64,000 nucleotides of DNA from Leifsonia psychrotolerans (GTDB lineage: Bacteria; Actinomycetota; Actinomycetes; Actinomycetales; Microbacteriaceae): assembly GCF_013410665.1 (NCBI RefSeq), contig NZ_JACCFM010000001.1, positions 1,302,001-1,366,000 on the forward strand. Reading direction: 5' to 3'. The position numbers and the translations under genes were made by a program. The notes beneath the pieces were generated by a model. That model worked only from the letters and a program-made list of their open reading frames with translations, ran no database searches and was not told where the DNA came from. Shown here one piece after another: positions 51,478 to 59,342 of this stretch; within the stretch, counting starts at the first letter, position 1, and every line of letters starts with the position of its first letter.

Positions 51478-52073
51478 GCGAACCCAGCGGCCCCCCACGC
51501 GACGAGTACCCGGTGGAACAGCTCACCGATTACCTCGACCGGGGACGCACCCCGCGCGATCCGCAGATTGAAAGCTCCCCCCAAGCCCAAATGGTGTTAG
51601 CCGCGCTTGCCCGACTGCGCAGCCTCTCCGTGCCGCTGATCGAACGTGATGGCGAGCTTTCCGCACCACTGGCTCAGGGGTGGATCGCGACGATCCTCTC
51701 GCGCCTCGGCACCGAATCCAGGGCCGGCCGAATGATCCCCCTGTCTCACCCCGACCCGGCCGTTCAACTTCACGTGACTGAAGGAGCCGTGCGTGGGCTC
51801 CTGCGCACGGTTGGGGACGCGGTGCCGGGAGTTCTCATGATCAGCTGCTCGCTTGCCGGCGAGGTCACGGTTCCCGGCGCACTGGTGACTGTGAATGTGG
51901 CGGTGAGCGTCTACTGGCGCGAATCCATTCCCTCACTCATTCACCTTCTTCGAGATGCCCTCTCTCGGTCGCTCGTCGACCACACCGAATTGCACGTTGC
52001 AGCCATCAACATCACTGTCGCCGACGCCCATGCGATCGACGTACATTCGAGAGAGGCCCGGCTCGATGGTTGA
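51474..52073 (+). CDS. Asp23-related protein in anti-sigma position
   Basis: A 199-residue soluble protein. Residues 1-90 resemble a small helical regulator (EQLTDYLDRGRTPRDPQIESSPQAQ, ALARLRSLSVPLI). Residues 95-195 show an Asp23-like beta/alpha pattern (VRGLLRTVGDAVPGVLMISCSLAG, VTVNVAVSVYW, INITVADAHAID). There is no zinc motif or membrane helix. Translation is coupled to the sigma gene, so control of sigma by an Asp23-type domain is inferred, not shown. Confidence 0.65.
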   Translation: MSEPSGPPRDEYPVEQLTDYLDRGRTPRDPQIESSPQAQMVLAALARLRSLSVPLIERDGELSAPLAQGWIATILSRLGTESRAGRMIPLSHPDPAVQLHVTEGAVRGLLRTVGDAVPGVLMISCSLAGEVTVPGALVTVNVAVSVYWRESIPSLIHLLRDALSRSLVDHTELHVAAINITVADAHAIDVHSREARLDG

Positions 52074-52398
52074 CGCGACAACACTCCCATCCCGGCTCAC
52101 CGCCGCCATCGAACGGATCCCCGGCGTCGTAGGGGTGTACCCAAGCGAGGGTGCCACCGACACCGCGGCCAGAAAGATCCGCTCGGGGCTCGGAGCACGC
52201 TCCGTACCGCCCGCACACGTCTCGGTCCGGCTAGAAGACAACAACCTCGCGATCCACGCCAATGTTGCCGTTAGCGCCCAGATCCCCACGCCCCTCACCA
52301 CAACGCTCGTCGTCGCGGCGATTCGGGAGCTTCTCCGCGGTGCTGTCGGCACGACCGTTCACACGACAATCACGCTCACGGTGAACCGCATCGCCTGA
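52066..52398 (+). CDS. Small Asp23-associated protein
   Basis: A 110-residue protein starting MVDATTLPSRLTAAIERIPGVVGVYPSEG, with strand-helix pattern (HVSVRLEDNNLAIHANVAVSAQ, TTTLVVAAIRELLRGAVG, TITLTVNRIA) like a stripped Asp23 fold. It overlaps the preceding gene by eight bases and ends the sigma operon. No specific function is recognised. Confidence 0.65.
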   Translation: MVDATTLPSRLTAAIERIPGVVGVYPSEGATDTAARKIRSGLGARSVPPAHVSVRLEDNNLAIHANVAVSAQIPTPLTTTLVVAAIRELLRGAVGTTVHTTITLTVNRIA

Positions 52399-52453
52399 TT
52401 GTCAAGCCAGAATCTCGGAGCGCACTCAGTCACCGTGACGTGAGATGCCACCA

Positions 52454-52987
52454 TCACGATTCCGGTGGATACCAGACACGCGTTCCCGCCACCTGTGCGA
52501 AGCGGGTCATCGAGTGCGGCCGAGTGGATGTCGCGCTCATAATGTCGTCGACCCTGATCTGTCGGGCAAGCAAAGCATCGCCAATCAGAGACCGATGGCA
52601 ACGCCATGGAACGGCTTCAGCGCACATGATGGCCACCGTTTGCTCACGAGCCAAGGAAATGAGCTCGTCGATACCCTCAGCGAAGTCGGTCGTCTGCATG
52701 TAGTCGGCGTAGCTGCTGAAGCTCTTGTTTCGCCACGCTCCGTTGATGGTCGCCTGGGCCACGGGCGTGTGCCGCAACCCACCCAATTTCGGAAGCCGCC
52801 CATAGTCGATGCCTGCGTTCGGCATGCTTCGGGCGAGTTCGTGCTCACCGAACTGTGGATTGTGGCGGGATCCTGGCACACTTCGCACATCGATCAGCCG
52901 CTGAACCGCGTTGTTCTCGAGCATCAGAATGAACTCGTCGAGCGGATGCGTCGAATGGCCGATCGTAAACACCTTCGTTGGGCCCAT
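52454..52987 (-). CDS. DUF488 family protein
   Basis: A 177-residue protein with the DUF488 signature: VFTIGHSTHPLDEFI (about 5-19), LIDVRSVPGSRHNPQF (about 31-46) and the cysteine motif CAEAVPWRCHRSLIGDAL (about 122-139). The family is widespread and of unknown biochemical role. It is convergent with the Asp23-related operon and divergent from the cytochrome b module. Confidence 0.88.
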   Translation of the reverse strand: MGPTKVFTIGHSTHPLDEFILMLENNAVQRLIDVRSVPGSRHNPQFGEHELARSMPNAGIDYGRLPKLGGLRHTPVAQATINGAWRNKSFSSYADYMQTTDFAEGIDELISLAREQTVAIMCAEAVPWRCHRSLIGDALLARQIRVDDIMSATSTRPHSMTRFAQVAGTRVWYPPES

Positions 52988-53102
52988 CTCCCCATTGTGG
53001 CTCCGGCGGTGCCGCTGCCCCAAGTCGGGACCAAGGTCCCTACCTACTCAGGCGAGCAGCGAGCAAGCTCGTGAGTGAACCACCGAAACTCTGGAGGATT
53101 CC

Positions 53103-53234
53103 ATGGGCGGCATCTATTTGAGTTGGGGCATATTCGATATTCAGCTGGGAAACCTGATCATCATCCTCGTCATGCTGGCTCTGTTTGTCCTTGCCCTTGT
53201 CGTTCCATTCCCCGGTACCAGGAGAAGGAAATGA
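53103..53234 (+). CDS. Single-span small membrane protein of the cytochrome b module
   Basis: A 43-residue peptide: MGGIYLSWGIFDIQLGN, one strongly hydrophobic helix (about 18-36) and a basic end PGTRRRK. GGAGGA stands four bases upstream and the stop overlaps the cytochrome b start (ATGA), strong signs of a real gene. Small single-helix subunits are common in cytochrome complexes, so a structural subunit is inferred. Confidence 0.75.
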   Translation: MGGIYLSWGIFDIQLGNLIIILVMLALFVLALVVPFPGTRRRK

Positions 53235-53968
53235 GCGTCGAGACACCGGCGCAAACGGCGGGGACTGACGGCGATGCCGAAGTCGATCGGTCGTGGACGG
53301 GGCGCTCCCGCCGCTGGCTCCTGAAGAAGCTTCCGCCCGACAAGCTGCTGCCGAACACCCAGCCGAGCTACGTCGCCTCCTGGATCTACGTCTTCGGCAT
53401 GGGTGCCTTGGCCGCACTGATCTTCATCATCGCATCCGGCGTCGTTCTCAGTTTGAACGGACCGATGTGGTACCACCTCTCGGCGTTCGGACACTTTGTC
53501 AACAGCGTGCACCTCTGGAGCGTCGAGCTGTTCTTCGTCTTCATGGTCGTACATCTCTGGGGCAAATTTTGGATGGCTGCCTGGCGTGGACATCGAGCCC
53601 TCACCTGGATCACGGGCGTGTTTTCTTTTGCTGTATCGATTGTTGCCGCGTTCACCGGGTATCTGGTTCAAACCAATTTCGACGCGCAGTGGATCGCTTT
53701 CGAGGCAAAGGATGCCCTCAATGCGACGGGCATCGGCGCGTGGTTCAACGTGGCGAATCTCGGCCAGATGCTCATGTGGCACATCACGCTCCTCCCCCTC
53801 GCGGTCATCGTCATCGTGGCGATGCACGTCATCCTCGTGCGGATGCACGGGGTCGTGCCCCCGCTCGAGGCCGACGAGAGCGATGCACAGCTGCGCGATG
53901 CAGAACTGGGCGACGCACTCCCGCGAGCGGAGGCGAGTTCACATCATGTTGAACCAGAATCACGATGA
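53231..53968 (+). CDS. Cytochrome b N-terminal (b6-like) protein
   Basis: A 245-residue di-haem cytochrome b of the short, b6-like type with four helices. Haem ligands are seen as H94 and H108 in helix B (spacing X13) and H184 and H199 in helix D (spacing X14, as in cytochrome b6; bc1 has X13). The quinone-site PEWY motif belongs to the missing C-terminal half. The ATG at 53231 overlaps the small membrane gene. No Rieske protein, cytochrome c or oxidase gene is nearby, so the electron partner is unknown. Confidence 0.88.
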   Translation: MSVETPAQTAGTDGDAEVDRSWTGRSRRWLLKKLPPDKLLPNTQPSYVASWIYVFGMGALAALIFIIASGVVLSLNGPMWYHLSAFGHFVNSVHLWSVELFFVFMVVHLWGKFWMAAWRGHRALTWITGVFSFAVSIVAAFTGYLVQTNFDAQWIAFEAKDALNATGIGAWFNVANLGQMLMWHITLLPLAVIVIVAMHVILVRMHGVVPPLEADESDAQLRDAELGDALPRAEASSHHVEPESR

Positions 53969-54917
53969 ACCCAACGCACGCACGGATGTGGCCCGCCGCC
54001 GACACGCTCTCGCTGCGAGACCCTGGCGCGGGGCGGAACGTGAGTACGACCTCTTCAAGGAACTGTCGATCGGCGTCATCGTCGTGGGCGTGCTTGCCGT
54101 CGGGCTGGCCGCGATTGCCAGTTCGCCGGATGAACCCAGCATCACACTGCAGTCGTGGTCGATCGCCGCACCGAATGATTTCGTGGCGACGGCTGCGGCT
54201 GAACTCGCCGGCACCTCCGACACTGCCTCGTATGGTCCGCCCTACTCCGCGACGACCGGCGCCACCCAGACGCTCGGTCCGATAGATCTGCAGAGCCTCT
54301 CCGGCATCCGTCTGCCCGTCGACACCGCGACGGACTTTGTGACGACGCCGCTGACGGTTCTCCAGGCTGGGGCTGTTGCACGCGCCGTCTGGAACAGCGC
54401 CCCCGCCGCGACCAGGGAGTCGTGGGCGATGGCCTATTCCGACGCGTTGGCGAAGGCGCCGAACAACGATCCCGGACAGATTCAGGCTGGCAACTACGGA
54501 CCCGTGCCGAGCCTCACGAACAGCCTTCTGAAGGTCGCCCGTGCCGGCGCCCTCGACGGAGCCATCCAGTCTGAGGGCGGATTCTTCAACACCGACTACA
54601 CGCGCAGCATTCTCTTCCTGGGCGATGGCGCGTATTTTCCGGGACTCGCCGACAGCATGCATCTCACGGGTGACCAGTGGGGAGTGATGAATGAGACCGG
54701 CAACTATCCGGGCCAATCCTGGCTCTGGCTTTTCTCGTTCTGGTACCAGGTTCCCTTAATCGGCAATTTGGCGAACGCGGACCTCATGGTCGTTCTCATC
54801 ATGCTGGTTCTCACGGTGATTCTCGCGCTCATCCCGTTCATTCCCGGATTGCGCTCGGTGCCGCGCTGGATCCCGATCCATCGGCTCATCTGGCGCGACT
54901 ATTACCGGCGGCGCTAG
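53946..54917 (+). CDS. Membrane-anchored partner protein of the cytochrome b module
   Basis: A 323-residue protein of unrecognised family. A basic N-terminus (1-35) leads to one helix (about 40-60), a large extracytoplasmic region (about 60-270), a second helix (about 278-302) and a basic end RLIWRDYYRRR. It contains no cysteine, so c-type haem and Rieske clusters are excluded. It overlaps cytochrome b by 23 bases, indicating coupled synthesis. It could replace subunit IV or form a periplasmic cap; neither is shown. Confidence 0.75.
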   Translation: MLNQNHDEPNARTDVARRRHALAARPWRGAEREYDLFKELSIGVIVVGVLAVGLAAIASSPDEPSITLQSWSIAAPNDFVATAAAELAGTSDTASYGPPYSATTGATQTLGPIDLQSLSGIRLPVDTATDFVTTPLTVLQAGAVARAVWNSAPAATRESWAMAYSDALAKAPNNDPGQIQAGNYGPVPSLTNSLLKVARAGALDGAIQSEGGFFNTDYTRSILFLGDGAYFPGLADSMHLTGDQWGVMNETGNYPGQSWLWLFSFWYQVPLIGNLANADLMVVLIMLVLTVILALIPFIPGLRSVPRWIPIHRLIWRDYYRRR

Positions 54918-55013
54918 ACGACGCGTACGAGAACCACCGCCGGTGGCCCGAAGGCGCCAGCGCAGATCGAGACGAGCATCGGCGACAGCAGTCCGCCAGC
55001 ACCGACAGTTATT

Positions 55014-55691
55014 TTAGTCAAGGGTGCGATTCAACGCATCCGCTCGCCTCGATCGTGCCCGCCGACGCACGAGCAGGCTGCGCACGAGCACGGGAACCGT
55101 CGAGAGCACAACGATGCCGACCAGGATCAGGTCGATGTACTGTGCCGTGAACTGGGCGACCCCAGGGATATGACCGAGGCCGAAGCCGAGCAGAATGACC
55201 GAACCGGCCCATCCGACGGCACCGATCACGTTGAAGATGATAAATGAGCGGTAGCGCATCGAACCAACGCCCGCGATGACCGGTGCGAAGGTGCGAACGA
55301 CCGGCACGAAGCGGGCGATCGTGACCGTCATGGATCCGAACCGCTCGAAGAAGGATTCGGTCTGTGCGACACTGGCCCGGCTGAACAGCCCGGATTCCTT
55401 GCGGTTGAAGACTGCCGTCCCGGCCCGGCGGCCGATCAGATAGCCCACCTGATCACCGAGGATTGCCGCGACACTCACGGCAGCAACCACCACCCCGAGC
55501 GGGGCGTGCAGCGCGCCGGTGAGGGTGAGCACGCCGGTGAAGAAGAGCAGGGTGTCACCGGGCAGAAAGAACCCGACGAGCAGTGCAGTCTCGGCGAACA
55601 CGATCAGACAGACAACGGCCAAGCCCCAGACGCCCGCGCTGCCGATCAGCGCTTGCGGGTCGAGAATGCCACTGCTCAGCCCGCTGCTCAT
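55014..55691 (-). CDS. DedA family membrane protein
   Basis: A 225-residue DedA/VTT protein with the motifs GFFLPGDTLLFFTGVL, ILGDQVGYLIGRRAG, FFERFGSMTVTIARFVPVVRTFAPVIAGVGSMRYRSFIIFNVIGAVGW. DedA proteins move lipids such as undecaprenyl phosphate or phosphatidylethanolamine across the membrane. The ATG at 55691 overlaps the preceding stop (ATGA) and is preferred to an ATG six codons earlier. Confidence 0.9.
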   Translation of the reverse strand: MSSGLSSGILDPQALIGSAGVWGLAVVCLIVFAETALLVGFFLPGDTLLFFTGVLTLTGALHAPLGVVVAAVSVAAILGDQVGYLIGRRAGTAVFNRKESGLFSRASVAQTESFFERFGSMTVTIARFVPVVRTFAPVIAGVGSMRYRSFIIFNVIGAVGWAGSVILLGFGLGHIPGVAQFTAQYIDLILVGIVVLSTVPVLVRSLLVRRRARSRRADALNRTLD

Positions 55692-56497
55692 CGGCGATCC
55701 GCCTGCCATGAGACCAACTCCTTCGATTGGGTGACGGTCACAGAGATGATCAGGCCAAGGATCGCGACGAGGAACATGGCACTGGTCCCGATGGTTCCGA
55801 GGCCCAGTCCACCGTCCGCCAGCGGCTGCGAGAGCAAGTCACCGAGTGAAGCACCGAGCGGTCGGGTCAAAATGTATGCCAGCCAGAACGCGAAGATCGC
55901 GTTCAACTTTGCGAACCGGTAGGCGCAGCCGACCAGGGCAATTCCGACGGCAAAGAGCAGCGCTGAGACGAAGTAGCCGAGGTTGAGGCCTTCGGCAATC
56001 AGGTCGCCGGCCGCGGTCCCGAGTGCGAAGGTAAAGAGAATCGCGAGCCAGTAAAACCCTTCACGGCGCCGCGTCGTGATCGAGTGGATAGACAGGCTGC
56101 GTTCGCTGGCGTACCAGACGGCGAAAACGACGGCGAGTGCGATGGCGAAGACGATGGTTGTCGTTACGAGCGGGATGCCGAAGTTGTCGGTGAGATTGTC
56201 AGTGATCAGTGTGCCGACAATGCTGATCAGGACGACGGCCAGCCAGTAGATTCCAGGCACGTAGCGGATCGAGCGGAACTGGAGAACGAGCACGATTGCG
56301 AGCAATGCTCCCATCACGATGGTGGTGTTAGTCAGGCCAAGATTCAGGTTCGTCGCCAGAAGGTCGGCAAACGTTTCGCCGACCGTGGTGGCGAGGATCT
56401 TGATGGTCCAAAAGATGGCAGTGGGCTCAGGAACCTTGCTCCGGCCGGTGGAAACGCGTCGGTCGACACGTGTCGCCGTGAGATCTGACATGGGCAT
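55688..56497 (-). CDS. COG4705-like membrane protein with internal repeats
   Basis: A 269-residue protein with about eight helices. Four related segments recur: GETFADLLATNLNLG, GTLITDNLTDNFGIP, GTAAGDLIAEGLNLG and GASLGDLLSQPLADG, each a small residue followed by an Asp in a helix. The pattern resembles the COG4705 membrane-anchored proteins, of unknown function. It is the first gene of a pair with dedA. Confidence 0.78.
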   Translation of the reverse strand: MPMSDLTATRVDRRVSTGRSKVPEPTAIFWTIKILATTVGETFADLLATNLNLGLTNTTIVMGALLAIVLVLQFRSIRYVPGIYWLAVVLISIVGTLITDNLTDNFGIPLVTTTIVFAIALAVVFAVWYASERSLSIHSITTRRREGFYWLAILFTFALGTAAGDLIAEGLNLGYFVSALLFAVGIALVGCAYRFAKLNAIFAFWLAYILTRPLGASLGDLLSQPLADGGLGLGTIGTSAMFLVAILGLIISVTVTQSKELVSWQADRR

Positions 56498-56631
56498 CCG
56501 TTTCGGTGGGGGCGCAGTGTGCGCCCGTGTCTGTCCAGTTGAGCGGATGCGTTCTCAGAAACGTCCAAGAGCCGGTGGTCGGGCCTGTCGCGGACCGATC
56601 TCGAGAGGTGGTCCCTGGATCTCGACACGCT

Positions 56632-56716
56632 CGATCAGCGGGGGTGAGCTCATCAACGGGGGTGAGCTCGATCAGCTGGGGTGAGCTCGATCAGCGGGGG
56701 TGAGCCCGATCAACGG
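56632..56716. repeat. Tandem 18-19-base units between COG4705 and histidine kinase genes
   Basis: CGATCAGCGGGGGTGAGCT and close variants follow four times, then a ten-base partial copy reaches the histidine kinase stop. Copy 2 is one base shorter. Confidence 0.9.
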
Positions 56717-57735
56717 ACCAACGGAAAGGTGATCACGAACGTCGTTCCAGCCGGCGAGGTTGCACTCAGCTTGACCCGCCCGCCGTTTCGCACCGCAATC
56801 TCGCGGACAAGAGAAAGCCCGATGCCAAACCCACTCCGTGGATGTTCCGACGGGTACTCAGGCGCTGTCGAGTGCGCGAACCTATCAAATATGTGCGCAG
56901 GATCAATGCCCTGAATTCCCGTGCCCTGGTCGGCGACCACCAGATCGAAGGTTGACTTCGACACCTGAAGCGTCACCGAAACCCGAGATCCATTCGGAGA
57001 ATGAGCGATCGCGTTATCCAGTAGCGCCACGACGCAACGTTGAATACTCGTCGCCGGAATAGAGGCCAGAACCTCACCCGTGGCCGCGTGGTTGTGCCCG
57101 TGTTCGTGCACGAACTCGACCCGCACCCCCCGTTGGTCGCCCAGAACCCGCATCGATTCCACTGACTGTTCCACCAGAGGAACAACGTTGACGACCGGGA
57201 CCGCTCCCTCCGGCGCCTCGTTCGCCGCAGCCAACAGCAGGTCGTTGACGACCCCAACAAGAGCGAGAGTGTCTCGACGGATGTCTGCCATCGGCGGCGA
57301 GAGCGGGTTGCTCGGAGCAAGCCCCCGTTGCAACACCTGGATCCGTGCGTCAAGTACGGTGAGTGGGGTGCGGAGTTCGTGGCTCGCATCCGCGACGAAA
57401 CTTCGCTGCATCCGCAGCGCATCGCCGAGGGGGCGCACTGCTCGCCGGGCGACAACCCAGCTGAGCACTCCGGCGATCGCAATGGCGACGATCCCGACCA
57501 CAATCAGGGCGACGAGCACGGCTGTCGAGTCGATATAGATACGGCTCTCGCCGGGTTTCGGCCTTTCAAGAAGTTCGGCCGGCTGCGATTGGTTGATGAT
57601 GAAAATCACGGAGGCGAGCACCAGGAACAGCACAAGTGCCGTGGCCCCGGCGGTGATCTGCCAGCCGATGATCCGTGCCGCACGCCCAACCGCGGCGGCA
57701 TCGCTATCGACGGCCACCCCTCGAGGCCCGCTCAC
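56710..57735 (-). CDS. Sensor histidine kinase
   Basis: A 341-residue membrane kinase. Two helices (about 28-47 and 73-96) flank a very short outer loop of about 25 residues. HisKA has the phospho-acceptor H119 in ASHELRTPL, and HATPase has VVADQGTGIQGID and GFGIGLSLVREIA. The tiny sensor loop suggests it senses the membrane itself. A HAMP-like segment follows the second helix. The GTG start overlaps the regulator stop (GTGA). Confidence 0.92.
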   Translation of the reverse strand: MSGPRGVAVDSDAAAVGRAARIIGWQITAGATALVLFLVLASVIFIINQSQPAELLERPKPGESRIYIDSTAVLVALIVVGIVAIAIAGVLSWVVARRAVRPLGDALRMQRSFVADASHELRTPLTVLDARIQVLQRGLAPSNPLSPPMADIRRDTLALVGVVNDLLLAAANEAPEGAVPVVNVVPLVEQSVESMRVLGDQRGVRVEFVHEHGHNHAATGEVLASIPATSIQRCVVALLDNAIAHSPNGSRVSVTLQVSKSTFDLVVADQGTGIQGIDPAHIFDRFAHSTAPEYPSEHPRSGFGIGLSLVREIAVRNGGRVKLSATSPAGTTFVITFPLVR

Positions 57736-58397
57736 AGCTGGCCCAAACGATAGCCACGGCCCCGCACGGTCAACACAATGTCCTTATCGGTCTTGCGGCG
57801 CAGATAGTGCACGTAGGTATCGACGGTTCCCGGTTGCTCACCGACCTGAAAGACAGTATGCAAGACCTGCTCGCGGCTGAACGTGCGATCAGGCTGGGTG
57901 GCGAACAGCCGCAACAGATCTGACTCGCGGGGCGTCAACAGGATGCGACCGATGTGCGGTGAGTGGATGCTGTGGTCATCCGGGTAAAAGGTCCACTCAC
58001 CGATGTCGACGGCCGGTCCCTCGCTGGTGAACTCCCGGGTAAGCGCCCGGAGGCGGGCGAGCAGTTCGTCGAAATCGAATGGCTTGACCAGGTAATCGTT
58101 GGCGCCTGCATCCAACCCGTCAACCTTGTCGGCGATCGTGCCGAGCGCGGTGAGAAGCAGGATCGGCGTCGTGACGTGGTGCGCGCGCAACGCCTGCACA
58201 ACGCTCAGCCCATCGAGGGTCGGCAGCCGGCGGTCGATGACGAGTACGTCGAAATCGACACGGATGGCCAGGTCAAGGCCAGCCTGGCCGTCGGCCACCA
58301 ACTCGACGTGGTAGGTCGCCTCAAGCACGCCCCTGATCAGCGGTCCGAGTTCGCGGTCGTCTTCGATCAGAAGGAGTCGAGGCTGCGTCGTGCTCAT
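57732..58397 (-). CDS. OmpR/PhoB family response regulator
   Basis: A 221-residue regulator with receiver domain (acidic pocket EDD at 12-14, phospho-Asp D55 in VLVIDRRLP, Lys in VKPFDFDELLAR) and a C-terminal winged helix (LLTPRESDLLRLFATQPDRTFSREQVL). It is first in the operon with the kinase. The adjacent PAP2 gene on the same strand is a possible target. Confidence 0.92.
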   Translation of the reverse strand: MSTTQPRLLLIEDDRELGPLIRGVLEATYHVELVADGQAGLDLAIRVDFDVLVIDRRLPTLDGLSVVQALRAHHVTTPILLLTALGTIADKVDGLDAGANDYLVKPFDFDELLARLRALTREFTSEGPAVDIGEWTFYPDDHSIHSPHIGRILLTPRESDLLRLFATQPDRTFSREQVLHTVFQVGEQPGTVDTYVHYLRRKTDKDIVLTVRGRGYRLGQL

Positions 58398-58455
58398 GGT
58401 GTGCTCGTTTTTCCGTTTCGCTTGGTGACAAATCTAACTGCCCTTTCCACGCAGT

Positions 58456-59226
58456 TCAGACCTGACGCGACGGCCGTTCCCTGAGTGCGGCCGGAAAGTG
58501 CGGCAACACGTACCGCAACCAGACGACGAGCGCAAGAATGGATGCCGCGACCGAGTAGACGATCGACGCCGCGACGTCCGTTGGGTAGTGAACACCAAGG
58601 TAGACGCGAGACACCGCAACGAGAACCGTCGCGAGGATCGCCACGGCGGTGATCACCGGTCGATACCGGTGATCCCGAACGAGGAAGATCACCGCGGCGC
58701 CGAGGGCTACAACGAAGCACGTGTGCCCGCTTGGGTAGCTGAACGAGTGCTCGGTGAGCAGTGGATGCGCCAGCAGGGTGGCATCGGGTCGTGGCAGGTG
58801 CACGATCCGTTTGAGCACTTCGCTTCCGCCCCAGGCGACGGCGATCATGCCAAGCAGCGTCAGAACCCGCCCGGGGTTGCGGGTGACGATTCCCACAACC
58901 GCTGCCGAGACCAGGACGATCACCCCGGCCATTGCCGGATCAAACAGCCAGGCAATCGTGAGTGCGATGCCATCGAGAACCGGTGAGTGTCGCAGGCTCA
59001 GCCATTGATCGACGCCGAGCTCGGAGGTCGACCAGCCCGACGAACCGGCGACGAACAAACCGAATCCGACGACCGCGCAGAGTGCGACGACACTCGCGAT
59101 GACCAGCGAAACCGGGTGGGCGAGAGGGCGCAGGGGGTCTGCCCGCCTCGCCGTCGACACGTCGGGCATCGAAATTAACACTGTCATTTCACTCGTTTCT
59201 GCAGTGGCTTCCATCGGGCCAACCAC
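58456..59226 (-). CDS. PAP2 family lipid phosphatase
   Basis: A 256-residue membrane phosphatase with six helices and the three PAP2 motifs: KRIVHLPRPD, PSGHTCFVV and SRVYLGVHYPTDV. It should dephosphorylate phosphatidic acid or undecaprenyl diphosphate. The start is uncertain: GTG at 59226, ATG at 59214 or a later ATG are all in frame before the first helix. Confidence 0.9.
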   Translation of the reverse strand: MVGPMEATAETSEMTVLISMPDVSTARRADPLRPLAHPVSLVIASVVALCAVVGFGLFVAGSSGWSTSELGVDQWLSLRHSPVLDGIALTIAWLFDPAMAGVIVLVSAAVVGIVTRNPGRVLTLLGMIAVAWGGSEVLKRIVHLPRPDATLLAHPLLTEHSFSYPSGHTCFVVALGAAVIFLVRDHRYRPVITAVAILATVLVAVSRVYLGVHYPTDVAASIVYSVAASILALVVWLRYVLPHFPAALRERPSRQV

Positions 59227-59342
59227 TTGAGTCTGCGACCGGGAGCCTCAGATTCCTCTAAGAATGCGTTCTCTGCTCGCACCGCCACTGCGCACCTCGA
59301 ATACTCATCGGCTGTGGCGTGGTGAGCGCACTACCGTGCATT

